Positions 31,448 to 42,198 are shown, counted from the stretch's first letter. The stretch: DNA of 52,603 nucleotides from an uncultured Chloroflexota bacterium (GCA_903822495.1 CAIJPD010000036.1:1-52603); one strand, 5' to 3'. Notes: a model not told the origin generated them from the letters alone. Numbers and translations are program-made.

Positions 31448-34400
31448 ATGAGTTCCCAGCTGGGCGCCACGCGCGCCGCCCGCATCGCCCGCCTGCCATC
31501 CCTCCTGGAGGAGCGGATCCTGGTGCTGGACGGCGCCATGGGCACCATGATCCAGACCTACCGCCTGGACGAGGACGGCTACCGGGGCAAGGGCGGGGAC
31601 GCCGCGGCCCTCGCGCGGTTCGCCGACCACCCCCGCGACCTCAAGGGCAACAACGACCTCCTGGTCCTGACCCAGCCCGACGTCATCCGTGCCATCCACC
31701 AGGCCTACCTGGACGCCGGTGCCGACATCGTCGAGACCAACACCTTCAACGCCAACCGCATCAGCCAGGCCGACTACGGGCTCCAGGAGCTGGGCCGCGA
31801 GCTGAGCCGCCGGGCCGCGGCCATCGCCCGCCTCGCCGCCGACGATGCGGAGCGCACGGATCCCAGCCGGCCCCGCTTCGTGGCCGGCGCCCTAGGTCCT
31901 ACCAACAAGACCGCATCCATCTCGCCCAAGGTGGAGGACCCGGGCGCCCGCGACGTCACCTATGACGAGCTGGTGCGTGCCTACGACGAGGCGGCCGAGG
32001 GCCTGATCGAGGGCGGCGCCGACATCCTCATCGTCGAGACCATCTTCGACACCCTGAACGCCAAGGCCGCCATCTTCGCGGTCGAAGGCGTCTTCGAGCG
32101 GCTGGGCTTCCGCCTGCCGGTGATCATCTCGGGCACCATCACGGACCTGTCCGGCCGCACCCTGTCGGGCCAGACGGTCGAGGCGTTCTGGCAGTCGGTG
32201 CGCCACGCCAACCCCATCGCCGTCGGCCTCAACTGCGCCCTGGGTGCGCGCCAGCTCCGCCCCTTCCTCGCCGACCTGGCGCGCGTCGCGGACGTCCCCA
32301 TCTCGGCCTATCCCAATGCGGGGCTGCCCAACGAGTTTGGCGGCTACGACGAGCAGGCCGAGACCACGGCGGACCTCATCGGCGGCTTCGCCCGGGACGG
32401 CCTGGTCAACATCGCCGGCGGCTGCTGCGGCACCACGCCCGCCCACATCCGGGCCGTGGCGGCCGCGGTGGCCGGCGTCCCGCCGCGCGTCCCGCCCCCG
32501 ATCGCGGCCCGGACCCGCCTCGCCGGCCTGGAGCCGCTGGAGATCCCGCAGCCCGGCAACCTGTTCGTCAACGTCGGCGAGCGGACCAACGTCACGGGCT
32601 CGCGGGCGTTTGCGCGCGTCATCGTCAACGGCGACGACGACCGGGCCGTGGCCATCGCCCGCGAGCAGGTGGAGGCCGGCGCCCAGCTGATCGACATCAA
32701 CATGGACGAGGCCCTGCTGGATTCGGCCGCCGCCATGGCGCGATTCCTCAACATGATCGCCGGCGAGCCGGATATCGCCCGGGTCCCGGTCATGATCGAT
32801 TCATCGAAATGGTCGGTCATCGAGGCCGGCCTCAAGACCACGCAGGGCCGCCCCGTGGTCAACTCCATCTCGCTCAAGGAGGGCGAGGCCGCCTTCCTCC
32901 ACCAGGCGCGGCTCGTCCGCCGGTACGGCGCCGCCGTGGTCGTGATGGCCTTCGACGAGGCGGGCCAGGCGGACACCGCGGAGCGCAAGGTGGCCATCTC
33001 CTCGCGCGCCTATCGCCTGCTGATCGACCAGGCCGGGTTCGACCCCCAGGACATCATCCTGGACCCCAACATCTTCGCCATCGCGACGGGGATGGAGGAG
33101 CACAACGACTACGCGGTGGCCTACATGGAGGCCACGCGGAGGATCAAGGCGGAGCTGCCGCACGCGCTGGTGAGCGGGGGCGTCTCCAACGTCAGCTTTG
33201 CGTTCCGCGGCAACGACCGGGTCCGCGAGGCGATCCACACGGTCTTCCTCTACCACGCGATCCGCGCCGGCATGGACATGGGCATCGTGAATGCCGGCCA
33301 GCTGGGGATCTACGACGACCTGGACCCCGCGCTGCGCGACCTGGCCGAGGACGTGGTCCTGAATCGCCGGCCCGACGCCACGGAGCGCCTCCTGGCCTAC
33401 GCGGACACGTACCAGGCCGAGCGGACCGCCAGCACCCTCGCGGGCCACGCGGATGGCGTGGACGGTGCCGCAGCGAGCGCTACCGGTGGTGGAGGCCCGG
33501 CCTGGCGAACCCTCCCCGTGGGCGAGCGGCTCACCCACGCGCTGGTCGAGGGGATCGACGCCTGGATCGTCGAGGACACCGAGGAGGCGCGCCTGATCGC
33601 CGACAAGCCGATCGACGTCATCGAGGGTCCCCTGATGACCGGGATGAACAAGGTCGGCGACCTGTTTGGCGCCGGCAAGATGTTCCTCCCCCAGGTGGTC
33701 AAGAGCGCCCGCGTCATGAAGAAGGCCGTGGCCCACCTGGTCCCGTACCTGGAGGCCGGCACGTCGCCGGGCGCGTCGCGGTCCGCGGGCCGGATCGTCA
33801 TGGCCACCGTCAAGGGCGACGTGCATGACATCGGCAAGAGCATCGTTGGCGTGGTCCTGGGCTGCAACAACTACGAGGTGGTGGACCTGGGGGTGATGGT
33901 GTCCGCGGCCCGGATCCTGCAGACCGCGCGCGACGTCAACGCCGACCTCATCGGGCTCTCCGGGCTGATCACCCCGTCCCTCGACGAGATGGCGTTTGTG
34001 GCCGCGGAGCTGGAGCGCGAGGGCTTCCGGACCCCGCTCCTGATCGGCGGCGCCACCACGTCGCGGGCCCATACCGCGGTGAAGATCGAGCCCGCGTACG
34101 GCGCACCGGTCGTCCATGTCGCGGATGCCTCGCGGGCGGTCGCCGTCGCCGCGGAGCTGCTGGACCCGGCCCGCCGGGATGGCTTTGCCGCTCGGATGCG
34201 CGAGGAGTACGAGACCCTCCGCCGGGAGCGAGGCGACCGCCGGGAGCAGGAGCTGCGCCACCCCATCGCCGAGGCCCGTCGCCACCGGCTGCCCATCGAC
34301 TGGTCCACCGTGACGCCTCCCCGCCCGTCGTTCCTGGGGACCCGCGTCTTCGACGACTACCCGCTGGCGGAGCTGGTGGGGCGGATCGACTGGACGCCGT

Positions 34401-35233
34401 TCTTCACCGCCTGGGAGATGCGCGGCGCCTATCCCGCCATCCTCCAGGACCCCGAGCGCGGCGAGACGGCCCGCTCGCTGTTCGCCGACGCGCAGGTCCT
34501 CCTGGACAGGATCGTGCGGGAGCGCCTGCTGACGGCGAAGGCCGTCGTCGGCCTCTGGCCGGCCAACTCGGTCGGCGACGACATCGAGGTCTACGACGAC
34601 GACCGGCGCGACCATGTCAGGACTGTGATCCACACCCTGCGCCAGCAGATGGTGAAGCCGCCGGGCCGGCCCAACCTGGCGCTGGCCGACTTCACGGCCC
34701 CGCGCGCGTCCGGCGTCCCCGACTACGTCGGCGGCTTCGTGGTGACCACGGGCCACGGGCTGGACCGGCTGGTGGCCCAGTTCGAGGCCGCCCACGACGA
34801 CTACTCGGCGATCCTCGCCAAGGCCCTCGCGGACCGTCTCGCCGAGGCGTTTGCCGAGCGGCTGCACGAGCGTGTCCGCCGCGAGCTGTGGGGCTATGCG
34901 GCGGACGAGGCGCTGACCAACGAGGCGCTCCTGCGCGAGCAGTACCAGGGGATTCGGCCGGCGCCCGGCTACCCCGCCTGCCCCGATCACACCGAGAAGC
35001 GCACGTTGTTCGACCTTCTCGGCGCGGAGGCGGGTGCGGGCGTGCACCTCACCGAGTCGTTCTCGATGCTCCCTGCCGCGGCGGTGAGCGGCTACTACTT
35101 CTGGCACCCGGCGGCCAGCTACTTCGGTCTCGGGCGGATCGGCGCCGACCAGCTCGAGGACTATGCCCATCGAAAGGGGATGGGGATCGACACGGCGGCG
35201 CGCTGGCTCTCGACCAACCTGGCCGACGCCTGA
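31448..35233 (+). CDS. metH: Cobalamin-dependent methionine synthase
   Basis: 1261 aa, full length. It transfers the methyl group of 5-methyl-THF to homocysteine through cob(I)alamin. Order of modules: homocysteine domain (about 15-335, ending [10 protein letters not shown] with the zinc cysteines), pterin domain (about 360-620, [14 protein letters not shown]), cap and B12 domain (about 690-900, [20 protein letters not shown]; His793 is the cobalt ligand), and reactivation domain (about 930-1255, [20 protein letters not shown]) that uses SAM for repair. All modules are intact. It stands alone behind a leaderless-type promoter. Confidence 0.97.
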   Translation: MSSQLGATRAARIARLPSLLEERILVLDGAMGTMIQTYRLDEDGYRGKGGDAAALARFADHPRDLKGNNDLLVLTQPDVIRAIHQAYLDAGADIVETNTFNANRISQADYGLQELGRELSRRAAAIARLAADDAERTDPSRPRFVAGALGPTNKTASISPKVEDPGARDVTYDELVRAYDEAAEGLIEGGADILIVETIFDTLNAKAAIFAVEGVFERLGFRLPVIISGTITDLSGRTLSGQTVEAFWQSVRHANPIAVGLNCALGARQLRPFLADLARVADVPISAYPNAGLPNEFGGYDEQAETTADLIGGFARDGLVNIAGGCCGTTPAHIRAVAAAVAGVPPRVPPPIAARTRLAGLEPLEIPQPGNLFVNVGERTNVTGSRAFARVIVNGDDDRAVAIAREQVEAGAQLIDINMDEALLDSAAAMARFLNMIAGEPDIARVPVMIDSSKWSVIEAGLKTTQGRPVVNSISLKEGEAAFLHQARLVRRYGAAVVVMAFDEAGQADTAERKVAISSRAYRLLIDQAGFDPQDIILDPNIFAIATGMEEHNDYAVAYMEATRRIKAELPHALVSGGVSNVSFAFRGNDRVREAIHTVFLYHAIRAGMDMGIVNAGQLGIYDDLDPALRDLAEDVVLNRRPDATERLLAYADTYQAERTASTLAGHADGVDGAAASATGGGGPAWRTLPVGERLTHALVEGIDAWIVEDTEEARLIADKPIDVIEGPLMTGMNKVGDLFGAGKMFLPQVVKSARVMKKAVAHLVPYLEAGTSPGASRSAGRIVMATVKGDVHDIGKSIVGVVLGCNNYEVVDLGVMVSAARILQTARDVNADLIGLSGLITPSLDEMAFVAAELEREGFRTPLLIGGATTSRAHTAVKIEPAYGAPVVHVADASRAVAVAAELLDPARRDGFAARMREEYETLRRERGDRREQELRHPIAEARRHRLPIDWSTVTPPRPSFLGTRVFDDYPLAELVGRIDWTPFFTAWEMRGAYPAILQDPERGETARSLFADAQVLLDRIVRERLLTAKAVVGLWPANSVGDDIEVYDDDRRDHVRTVIHTLRQQMVKPPGRPNLALADFTAPRASGVPDYVGGFVVTTGHGLDRLVAQFEAAHDDYSAILAKALADRLAEAFAERLHERVRRELWGYAADEALTNEALLREQYQGIRPAPGYPACPDHTEKRTLFDLLGAEAGAGVHLTESFSMLPAAAVSGYYFWHPAASYFGLGRIGADQLEDYAHRKGMGIDTAARWLSTNLADA

Positions 35234-35360
35234 GCGCGACGACCGCGTGGCGGTCACCCCGGCGCTGACCGCGGGGTTCGCAGCCATCCCCGCCCCCCCC
35301 CGAACGGGCCATGACGGTAGGGCCACCTCTTTCACTCGCCACATCGCGTACGATCCGCAT

Positions 35361-35957
35361 GTGCTTCCCCTGCGAGCGATGATCGACGCGCGACCGACCG
35401 CCAAGGGCTGGCTGGCTTGGTGGCGAGGGCGCACGACGCTCGACCGCATCGGCCCCGGCCTCTGGATGGGCGGCTTCCCGCGCCCGGACGGTGTGGTCCT
35501 GCGGGCGATCAGCGAGATGGGCATCCAGCACGTGGTGACCACCACCTTCGAGCGGCCGCATCTCCCGGCGGGCGTGACCACCCGGTGGGTCCCCTTCGTG
35601 GACCTGGACCTGCCGCTCAACATGGAGCCGCTCTATCGGGCCGGCCGCGAGGTGGCGGAGCGGATCCGAAGCGGCCAGCAGGTCTACGTCCACTGCGGCC
35701 ACGGCTACGACCGATCGGGCCTGGTGATTGCGCTCTCGCTCCGAGAGCTGCACCCGGCGCTCACCGGGACGGAGATCCTTGCCCTGATCCGCGCCGGCCG
35801 CGGGTCGGAGGCGCTCCACAATCGCCGCTTCGCGCGGTACATCCGCGGGCTGGTGCCGCTCCAGGTGGAGCAGGACCAGCAGGCCGCCAAGGCTGCTGCT
35901 GCTCGTCAGTTCATGGCCCCGGCAGGCGCGCAGATGGAGCCGGCCCGGCCGCTCTAG
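35361..35957 (+). CDS. Dual-specificity-type protein phosphatase
   Basis: 198 aa from a GTG preceded by TACGAT six bases upstream, a leaderless-type arrangement. An ATG seven codons later (35382) is the alternative. The signature YVHCGHGYDRSG gives His111, Cys112 and Arg118 of the HCx5R(S/T) loop. General-acid Asp candidates lie in FVDLDLPL (81, 83). The family dephosphorylates Tyr/Ser/Thr residues, or sometimes phosphoinositides or RNA caps. The substrate is unknown. The C-terminal 25 residues are Gln/Ala-rich. Confidence 0.85.
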   Translation: MLPLRAMIDARPTAKGWLAWWRGRTTLDRIGPGLWMGGFPRPDGVVLRAISEMGIQHVVTTTFERPHLPAGVTTRWVPFVDLDLPLNMEPLYRAGREVAERIRSGQQVYVHCGHGYDRSGLVIALSLRELHPALTGTEILALIRAGRGSEALHNRRFARYIRGLVPLQVEQDQQAAKAAAARQFMAPAGAQMEPARPL

Positions 35958-36059
35958 GCTCCCGCTGGTCCTGTGGAGCCGGCCCAGACTTCCGCCGCTC
36001 CGGGATCCCGCTGCCGGAGGATCCCACAGCCCCAGGTTCGGTCCCGCGGGTGTGCGACT

Positions 36060-36293
36060 TCAGCGCCGGAAGGCGACCAGCAGCACCAGCCCGGTGATGG
36101 CCAGCACGGCGCCCGAGACCGGCTGGCCCGTGATGATCCGGACGCCGGAGACCACCATCAGCAGGAGGCCCAGCGCCGTGGGCAGCTGCCGGACCCAGGC
36201 GGGGACCTCGAAGCCCTGTCGGAGGCGGGTGCGCACCCGCGGCCACGCCAGGTAGTACGCGCCGATCGCGGCGACGAGCGCCAGCCACTCCAT
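36060..36293 (-). CDS. Small membrane protein, unknown function
   Basis: 77 aa starting MEWLALVAAIGAYYLAWP. Three hydrophobic segments are visible (about 2-16, 35-50, 55-74) with a basic RVRTRLRQGFEVPAWVRQLP loop. The frame continues upstream as Pro/Gly/Arg-rich low-complexity sequence, so the short start is preferred. No family was recognised. Confidence 0.55.
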   Translation of the reverse strand: MEWLALVAAIGAYYLAWPRVRTRLRQGFEVPAWVRQLPTALGLLLMVVSGVRIITGQPVSGAVLAITGLVLLVAFRR

Positions 36294-36857
36294 CCGCGCA
36301 GTGTGGCGGGTCCGGGGTTCATCGTGGCCGCCAGCGCCACCTCCGCGCCCGGTCGGGGTTCGGGCGCCGGGTCCGGGTCCGGGCGCCGGTCGGGGTTCGG
36401 GCGCCGGCGGGTTCCGGGCGCCGAGTCGCGATCGGGGTTGAGCGGCGGTGGCGGCGGCCCAGCGGCGGGAGCGGCGGCCGGATCGGCATCCCAATACCGG
36501 ATTGTCCAGGCAGTGAGCACTATCCCGAGGATTGGGCCGTATCGCTCACTGGGTGGACATTGAGCTGATCCGGGCGGCACCGTCACGCTTGGGGCTGCGG
36601 TTCGAGCGGTCGAGGTTCGAGATAGTGCTCAGGGGGTGGACGTTCTGGAGAATTGCGTGCCGGTGAACGCGGCGTCGTGCGCGCCGGCAGTCGCGCCGGT
36701 GGGCGAGGCACCGACGACGAGGCGTCGACGGCGAGGCCCGACCGGTTCGAAGCCAATCCCCCTTCCCCTTCGGGCGCACCGCGGCTATGGTCAGCCCAGA
36801 CGATGGCCGGCCGCGGTGCGGCTCGGCTGGACCCCCCGCAGCCAGAGGCAGCCCCCG
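36294..36857. other. Non-coding region between divergent genes
   Basis: 564 bp without a convincing gene. 36340-36425 is a run of imperfect GGGTTCGGGCGCCG direct repeats. 36504-36641 holds three copies of a 25-bp motif (listed separately). A TATGGT hexamer at 36786-36791 could serve as -10 for the gene at 36858, giving a leader of about 60 nt. Confidence 0.5.
36504..36641. repeat. Three copies of a 25-bp motif (GTCCA-N5-TGAGC-ACTATC)
   Basis: Copy 1 is on the plus strand (36504-36528). Copies 2 (36534-36558) and 3 (36617-36641) are on the minus strand. All share GTCCA, then C at position 8 and TGAGC at 11-15. Copies 1 and 3 also share ACTATC and a final CGA (20 of 25 identical); copy 2 has diverged after TGAGC. 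Copies 1 and 2 form an inverted pair. A multi-site operator or a miniature element is possible. Confidence 0.6.
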
Positions 36858-37259
36858 ATGAAGCTCGACAACGCCGATCTGTCCGAACACGGCTGGCTGG
36901 TCGACGCGGTCCGCGAGGGCCTGGCCGAGCTCCACGCCGTCGAGCTCGCGTCGTTCCCCGTCGAGGCGCACGACGGGGCGCTGGAACGGCTGATGATCGC
37001 CACCGACATCGGGGTGATCGAGGGGACGATCAGCGGCCCGCCGGTCGACGGCTTCCCTGGGCTGGTCCTGGACCTCCGGCTCTGGAAGGACGTCAAGGTC
37101 AGCGCACGGGCACGGGTGGATGCCTTGCGCGGCGCCCACGATGCGCGGGCGCTGCTGACGATCAACGACCGGACCATCTCGTCGTGGTCGCTCAACACGC
37201 GCACGGCAGCCAACGAGTTCATCGGGGTTGTCCTCGCCGAGGCGAGCAAGGTTCGCTAG
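36858..37259 (+). CDS. Hypothetical protein
   Basis: 133 aa starting MKLDNADLSEHGWLVDAV. It is a small soluble alpha/beta protein with FPVEAHDGALERLMIATDIGVIEG and LVLDLRLWKDVKVSARARVDAL segments. An AGAGG element lies about ten bases upstream. Codon use is like that of its neighbours and no shadowing gene is better, so the frame is probably real. No family was recognised. Confidence 0.65.
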   Translation: MKLDNADLSEHGWLVDAVREGLAELHAVELASFPVEAHDGALERLMIATDIGVIEGTISGPPVDGFPGLVLDLRLWKDVKVSARARVDALRGAHDARALLTINDRTISSWSLNTRTAANEFIGVVLAEASKVR

Positions 37260-37430
37260 GGCCATCGACCGACGCCCCTCGACCGACCCCGGTCGACCGG
37301 GCGCGCTCCAGGACCGCGCGCGTTCGGCTCACCTTCGGTAGCCTCTCTCCAACAGGACGTCGCGCCGCAGGACGTCGTACCGCGGCACCGACCCCAGACG
37401 CCGATCCCAGGCACCGACCCCAGGAGAGAG

Positions 37431-38378
37431 ATGAGCAAGACCTTCCGGCTGAACGCCGACGACCTCCAGCCGCTCGCCGAGGGTCGCGGCAAGTGCATCG
37501 CGACCAGCCTGGTCACCGTGGATGGCCAGGCCGTCGGCCACATGTCGCGCGAGGCGGTCGCGTTCCCGGACGACAGCGGGTGGCGCTTCACGGCCGGCAC
37601 CGAAGCAGAGGGCTACGGCGACGACCCCGACAACTGGGACGTGGTCGACGTCAACCTGATCGCCAACATCGACGTCGAGATCACCATGTTCCTGGACGAG
37701 CCCGAAGGGTCGGCGTTTGTCCGCTGGCCGCTGACGGCCGCGCTGCGACCGGTCGCAGAGGTCCAGGCGGCCGCGGCGGCGGAGGCAGGAGCGGCGGTGG
37801 GACCCGGAGGCCACGATACGCTCGACGGGGCGGCAGGCGGCAGCTTGGGCATGGGCGCGGGCGGAACAGACGGCGACGAATCGGCGGATGGCGAACGGCC
37901 CCAGGCACTCCAGCGCCAGGCGCTCGACCGCGACTGGTGGATCGACCTGCCCGGCGCCTACACCGGCTTCCTCTCGAACGGCGCGCTCCACCTGGTATCG
38001 GTCAACCGGCCGCCGCGCCGAATCTGGGTCGACATCCGCAAGGCGGCCGAGGGCGGCAAGCCCGGCATCGCCGCGCTGATGACCAAGGACATCCGGATGG
38101 CGGCCAAGCCATCGGGCGCGGTGGAGTACGACGAGCCGGGCACGGACGCCGACGAGCATCGGATCGCGTACTGGTTCGAGGAGCACCGCGAGGGCGAGAG
38201 CACGCGTGGCTACTGGACGCTGTACACGTACACGATCCGCGATGCGTCCTTCGTCCAGGCCGCGTTCCTGTCCACCGCTCCCGACCCGGACTGGGCGCTG
38301 GCGGCGTGGCGCTCCATGCGCTACGAACCCGGCACGGGCCAGGACTGGGAGAACCCGGAGGCCGATTCGGACGAGTAG
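37431..38378 (+). CDS. DUF2185-domain protein (Imm33-like N-terminus)
   Basis: 315 aa with GGAGAGAG just before the ATG. Residues 15-100 match DUF2185 (Imm33-like): GKCIATSLVTVDGQAVGHMSREA, SGWRFTAGTEAEGYGDDPDNW, LIANIDVEITMFLDEPEGSAFVRW. A Gly/Ala/Asp-rich linker leads to a second domain (about 160-305, DWWIDLPGAYTGFL; FEEHREGESTRGYWTLYTYTI) of unknown family. DUF2185 occurs in immunity proteins of polymorphic toxin systems but also in housekeeping contexts. No toxin gene is adjacent, so an immunity role is open. The 5' region has repeats AGGACGTCG and CACCGACCCCA (two copies each). Confidence 0.75.
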   Translation: MSKTFRLNADDLQPLAEGRGKCIATSLVTVDGQAVGHMSREAVAFPDDSGWRFTAGTEAEGYGDDPDNWDVVDVNLIANIDVEITMFLDEPEGSAFVRWPLTAALRPVAEVQAAAAAEAGAAVGPGGHDTLDGAAGGSLGMGAGGTDGDESADGERPQALQRQALDRDWWIDLPGAYTGFLSNGALHLVSVNRPPRRIWVDIRKAAEGGKPGIAALMTKDIRMAAKPSGAVEYDEPGTDADEHRIAYWFEEHREGESTRGYWTLYTYTIRDASFVQAAFLSTAPDPDWALAAWRSMRYEPGTGQDWENPEADSDE

Positions 38379-38379
38379 G

Positions 38380-38431
38380 CGCCGGCGCGTGTCGCCGTGA
38401 GGCCGGCCCGCCTCACGGCGGAATCCGGCGC
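38380..38431. terminator. Bidirectional hairpin between convergent genes
   Basis: A perfect 10-bp stem CGCCGTGAGG / CCTCACGGCG (38393-38402, 38411-38420) with an 8-nt loop is flanked by a further GCGCCGG/CCGGCGC pair. It lies between the stop of the DUF2185 gene and the stop of the ICMT-like gene. No T-run is present. Confidence 0.6.
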
Positions 38432-38447
38432 GGGTCGGCGCTCCGTC

Positions 38448-38990
38448 CTACCGGGGCCCATCCTCCGGCAGCCGCGGGATCCAGCGCGGCACGCGCCGCC
38501 GATACGCCTCGTATTCGTCGCCGAAGCGGGCGGCCAGCTTCGACTCGTCCTCCTGCGCCCGTTGCTGGTACCAGGCGGCCGTGCCGGCGAAGATCACCGC
38601 GCCCAGCCGCGACCGGAAGACCAGCGCCAGGCCGGCCAGGAAGAGCAAGTGGCCCAGGTACATCGGGTTCCGCACGATGGCGTACGGACCGTCGGTGACG
38701 AGCCGGTCCGGCACCCGCCGGTTCCCCTTCCCCGCCCCGCCCGGCCCCGTGGTCCGGTACGCGCCCACCAGCCGATGCTGGAGGTAGCCCCAGGCCAGCA
38801 GCGGGGCGAACGCCCAGCGGACCGGTCGAAGCCGGGCCGGCGGCGTGATCGCCCGGGCGGTGATCACGATCGCCGGGCAGACGAGGAACACGCGAATCGG
38901 GGTCCGAAGGAGGATGCGCCGAACGCGCTCGAGCTCGCCTCCGGCTTCGGCTTCGGCCGCCAGGCCTTCGGCTTCGGCCCCCTCCGCCAC
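38448..38990 (-). CDS. Isoprenylcysteine methyltransferase-like (ICMT/PEMT family) membrane protein
   Basis: 180 aa from a GTG three bases after the fumarase stop. The first 20 residues are Ala/Glu/Gly repeats. Membrane segments lie at about 35-48, 65-80 and 105-150. The family core is clear: RLVTDGPYAIVRNPMYLGHLLF, then ALVFRS and EDESKLAARFGDEYEAYRRRVPRWIP, the SAM-binding C-terminal part. Bacterial members methylate small molecules or lipids; the substrate here is unknown. Confidence 0.85.
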   Translation of the reverse strand: MAEGAEAEGLAAEAEAGGELERVRRILLRTPIRVFLVCPAIVITARAITPPARLRPVRWAFAPLLAWGYLQHRLVGAYRTTGPGGAGKGNRRVPDRLVTDGPYAIVRNPMYLGHLLFLAGLALVFRSRLGAVIFAGTAAWYQQRAQEDESKLAARFGDEYEAYRRRVPRWIPRLPEDGPR

Positions 38991-38992
38991 CG

Positions 38993-40411
38993 TCAGTCGA
39001 CCGACGGGCCGGTCATCAGCTCCGGGCGGAGCAGGCGATCGAACTCCTCCTCCGTCAGGTAGCCCAGCGCCAGCGTGGACTGCTTGAGGTTGGTCCCCTC
39101 GTGGTGCGCCTTCTTGGCGATCTGCGCGGCCTTGTCGTAGCCGATCCGCGGCGCCAGCGCCGTGACCAGCATCAGCGAGTTGGCCACGTGCTGGCCGATG
39201 CGCTCCGTGTCCGCCTCCAGGCCCGCGACGCAGTGCTCGCGGAACGAGCGGCAGGCGTCGGTCAGCAGCTCGATGGCGTGCATGAGGTCGTGGGCGATGA
39301 TCGGCTTGAAGACGTTCAGCTCGAAGTTGCCCTGCGAGCCGGCGAAGGTCACCGCCACGTCGTAGGCCATCACCTGGACCGCGACCATGGTCATGGCCTC
39401 GGACTGGGTGGGGTTCACCTTGCCCGGCATGATGCTGGAGCCCGGCTCGTTCTCCGGCAGCCGCAGCTCGCCCAGGCCGGCGCGCGGGCCGCTGCCCAGC
39501 CAGCGGACGTCGTTGGCGATCTTCATCAGGCTGGTGGCGAGCGTCTTGAGGGCGCCCGAGGCGAAGACCGTGGCCTCCTGGCCGGCCAGCGCCGCGAACT
39601 TGTTGGGCGCGGAGACGAACGGGAGGCCGGTCAGCTGGGCGATCCGCGCGGCGGCCCGCTCGGCGAACTCCGGGTGGGAGTTGAGCCCGGTGCCCACCGC
39701 CGTGCCGCCGATGGCCAGCTGGTAAAGCCCCGGGAGGGTGGCCTCGATGCGGGCGATGTCGCCGTCCAGCTGCGCGACGTAGCCGCTGAACTCCTGGCCC
39801 AGGGTGAGCGGCACCGCGTCCTGGAGGTGCGTGCGGCCGATCTTGACGATGTGGTCGAACTCCGCGCGCTTGGCGTCCAGCGCGTCGCGCAGGGCCTGGA
39901 CGCTTGGCAGCAGGTCGCGGGTCAGGCCCGTGGCCACCGCCACGTGGAGCGCGGTGGGGAACGTGTCGTTGGAGGACTGGCTGCGGTTGACGTCGTCGTT
40001 GGGGTGGATGGGCTTCTTGCCGCCGCGCGTGCCGGTCGCGATCTCGTTGGCCCGGCCCGCGATCACCTCGTTGACGTTCATGTTCGACTGGGTCCCCGAC
40101 CCGGTCTGCCAGATCCGGAGCGGGAACTCGCCGGCCAGCTTGCCCTCGATCACCTCGTTGGCGGCAGTGACGATCAGCTCACGCCGCTCGACCGGGAGGA
40201 GGCCCAGCTCCTGGTTGACCTCCGCGGCGGCGCGCTTGAGGAAGCCGAAGGAGCGGATGACCTCGGCCGGCATGGTGTCCTTGCCGATCGCGAAGAACTT
40301 CAGGGAGCGCTGGGTCTGGGCCGCCCAGTAGTGGTCGGCGGGGACGTCGATGGCGCCCATGGAGTCGGTCTCGGAACGGGTGGCCGGGCTGGCAGGAGTG
40401 GCGTCGCTCAC
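38993..40411 (-). CDS. fumC: Class II fumarate hydratase
   Basis: 472 aa from a GTG with GAGGG about six bases upstream. It interconverts fumarate and malate in the TCA cycle. Signatures: [71 protein letters not shown] and the superfamily signature [17 protein letters not shown] with the catalytic Ser loop. The length and all motifs are complete. Near 40449-40454 the minus strand reads GATACT, a possible -10. Confidence 0.96.
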   Translation of the reverse strand: MSDATPASPATRSETDSMGAIDVPADHYWAAQTQRSLKFFAIGKDTMPAEVIRSFGFLKRAAAEVNQELGLLPVERRELIVTAANEVIEGKLAGEFPLRIWQTGSGTQSNMNVNEVIAGRANEIATGTRGGKKPIHPNDDVNRSQSSNDTFPTALHVAVATGLTRDLLPSVQALRDALDAKRAEFDHIVKIGRTHLQDAVPLTLGQEFSGYVAQLDGDIARIEATLPGLYQLAIGGTAVGTGLNSHPEFAERAAARIAQLTGLPFVSAPNKFAALAGQEATVFASGALKTLATSLMKIANDVRWLGSGPRAGLGELRLPENEPGSSIMPGKVNPTQSEAMTMVAVQVMAYDVAVTFAGSQGNFELNVFKPIIAHDLMHAIELLTDACRSFREHCVAGLEADTERIGQHVANSLMLVTALAPRIGYDKAAQIAKKAHHEGTNLKQSTLALGYLTEEEFDRLLRPELMTGPSVD

Positions 40412-40779
40412 GGGTATCCCTCGGGATCGGGGTTGGGTGTGTGCCCGTAGTATCCCGCAACGCGACGCGCCGTCCGGGGCCGAATGGCCTCGTTATGGCC
40501 TCGTCGAGTCGGTCCGCCCGGCCCGCCGCGGCCGACCCGTCTCGGATCGCGCCACATTCATCCCAAATGCCGCCCCTGGCCGCCTTGGACACGGAATCGA
40601 CGTCGCTGCCTGACCGCGGGCGCCCTCCGATTGGCCTGTCCACGCTCGGCCGTGCTCAGCAGACGGGCTGCCGCCCTCCGCACACCGCCGCGGCGAACGC
40701 TCGTGCCTGCTTAGTGCGTCCAGAGCCGGCTCTTGGCAGGATCAGGGCCGGATCGCCGCCGTCGGCGCACGCGGCGCCG
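40412..40779. other. Intergenic region between fumC and lysA
   Basis: 368 bp upstream of fumC and downstream of lysA (both minus strand). Besides the putative fumC -10 at about 40449-40454 no feature was recognised: no tRNA, no terminator with a T-run and no credible small gene. Confidence 0.5.
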
Positions 40780-42198
40780 TTACTCGAACTCGGGCAGCCG
40801 CTGGATGTTGAGCCAGGACTCCGGGTCCACGCGGGGGCGGATCAGCGCCGACTTGCCGCCGCGGATCACGACCTCCGCCGGGACCGGGTGCGACAGGAAC
40901 CAGGGCATCGATTCGGTATAGCCGTACGCGCCGACATCCAGCACCGCGATCAGGTCCCCGGGGTCGGGCGGCACCAGCAGCGCGCCGGCGGCGATCACGT
41001 CCAGCCCCGTGCACAGCGGCCCCGCCACCGTGACCGGCCGGGGCTTGGCGAGCGAGTTGGACTTGCCGACCAGCCGCACCCGGTGCTCCTGTCCCACCAG
41101 TGCGGGCCGCAACACGTGGTGGACCCCGCCGTCCAGGATGGCGACCATCGATCCGTTCACCGACTTGCGGTCCACCACCCGCGCCAGGTAGGCGCCGGAC
41201 TGCCCGACCAGGAAGCGTCCCGGCTCCATCAGCACCCGGATGCCACGCAGCAAGGGGTCGGCGGCCCAGCGCTCCGCCATCGCCGCGAGGCGACGGCCCA
41301 GCAGCGGCAGGTCCAGGGCGGGCTCGTCCTGGTCGTACGGGATTCCCAGCCCGCCGCCGCCGTCCACCAGGCGGAGCGTGAACCCGGTCGAGACCGCGAG
41401 CCGCCGCGCCGTCAGGACCGTGCTCTCGATGTGGTTCGCCAGCGCGCCCGCGTCCAGCAGGTTCGACGCCCCGAACGCGTGCAGCCCCTGGAGGTCCAGG
41501 TGCGGCGATTCGACCGCCCGGCGCGCGCAGGCCAGCAGGTCGCGCCCGTCCATCCCGAACTTGCCCGCGCCCTCGTCGCCGATGAGCCGGACCTTCTCCA
41601 GCGACGCGTCGCCGGTCACGGCCGCCCGCAGCAGGATGGGCACCACGCGCCCGGAGGCCGCCGCGATGGCTTCGAGCCTGCCCAGCTCCCCGGGCGATTC
41701 GACGGTGATCACGTGGATCCCCATGTCCACGGCCAGCTGGAGCTCCGCGTCACGCTTGCCCGGCCCGGTCATGACCACGCGCCCGGGCGCGAAGCCGGCC
41801 CGCTCAACGGTCTTGAGCTCCCCGGCGCTCGCCACGTCGGCGCCCAGGCCCAGCTCCGCCATGTGGCTGACGATCGCCAGCGCCGGGTTCGACTTCACGG
41901 CGTATGCCAGGTCGAACGCCGCCGGCAGGACCGCCCGGAGCGACGACACCTGGCGGTCGATCACGTCCAGGTCGTAGACGTACAGCGGCGTCCCGTAGCG
42001 CTCCGCCAGCACGGACGGGGCGATGCCGCCCAGCCGGCCGTTGCGCAGGATCTCGTTGCGGGCGATGGGCCGGCCGCGGCCGTCCAGCGCGAGACCGCCC
42101 GGACCGCGCGGGGCGGCCGAAGCGGAGCCCGGCGCCGTGGTCGGCGCGGGTGCCTGGGCCTGGCCCGGCATGGGGGCGGAATCGCGGTCGACGGCCAT
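40780..42198 (-). CDS. lysA: Diaminopimelate decarboxylase
   Basis: 472 aa from MAVDRDSAP, GGAG six bases upstream, 11 bp after dapD. It converts meso-diaminopimelate to lysine with PLP. Lys102 in DLAYAVKSNPA is the PLP lysine; the barrel motifs HAFGASNLLDAG and LVDGGGGLGIPYDQDEP and the C-terminal GPLCTGLDVIA and VLDVGAYGYTESMPWFLSH are present. In LysA the CxxxD/ES element (GPLCTGLD here) supplies the subunit-spanning active site. A Pro/Ala-rich N-terminal extension of about 50 residues is unusual. The fold also covers related type III decarboxylases, but the operon supports LysA. Confidence 0.88.
   Translation of the reverse strand: MAVDRDSAPMPGQAQAPAPTTAPGSASAAPRGPGGLALDGRGRPIARNEILRNGRLGGIAPSVLAERYGTPLYVYDLDVIDRQVSSLRAVLPAAFDLAYAVKSNPALAIVSHMAELGLGADVASAGELKTVERAGFAPGRVVMTGPGKRDAELQLAVDMGIHVITVESPGELGRLEAIAAASGRVVPILLRAAVTGDASLEKVRLIGDEGAGKFGMDGRDLLACARRAVESPHLDLQGLHAFGASNLLDAGALANHIESTVLTARRLAVSTGFTLRLVDGGGGLGIPYDQDEPALDLPLLGRRLAAMAERWAADPLLRGIRVLMEPGRFLVGQSGAYLARVVDRKSVNGSMVAILDGGVHHVLRPALVGQEHRVRLVGKSNSLAKPRPVTVAGPLCTGLDVIAAGALLVPPDPGDLIAVLDVGAYGYTESMPWFLSHPVPAEVVIRGGKSALIRPRVDPESWLNIQRLPEFE

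Noticed and set aside
32801..35623. 940-aa minus-strand frame opposite metH
   Set aside because: Antisense of a textbook methionine synthase; no motif of its own.
36600..36640. tRNA-like GGTTCGAG strings
   Set aside because: No acceptor or anticodon stem could be drawn around them; they belong to the 25-bp motif repeats.
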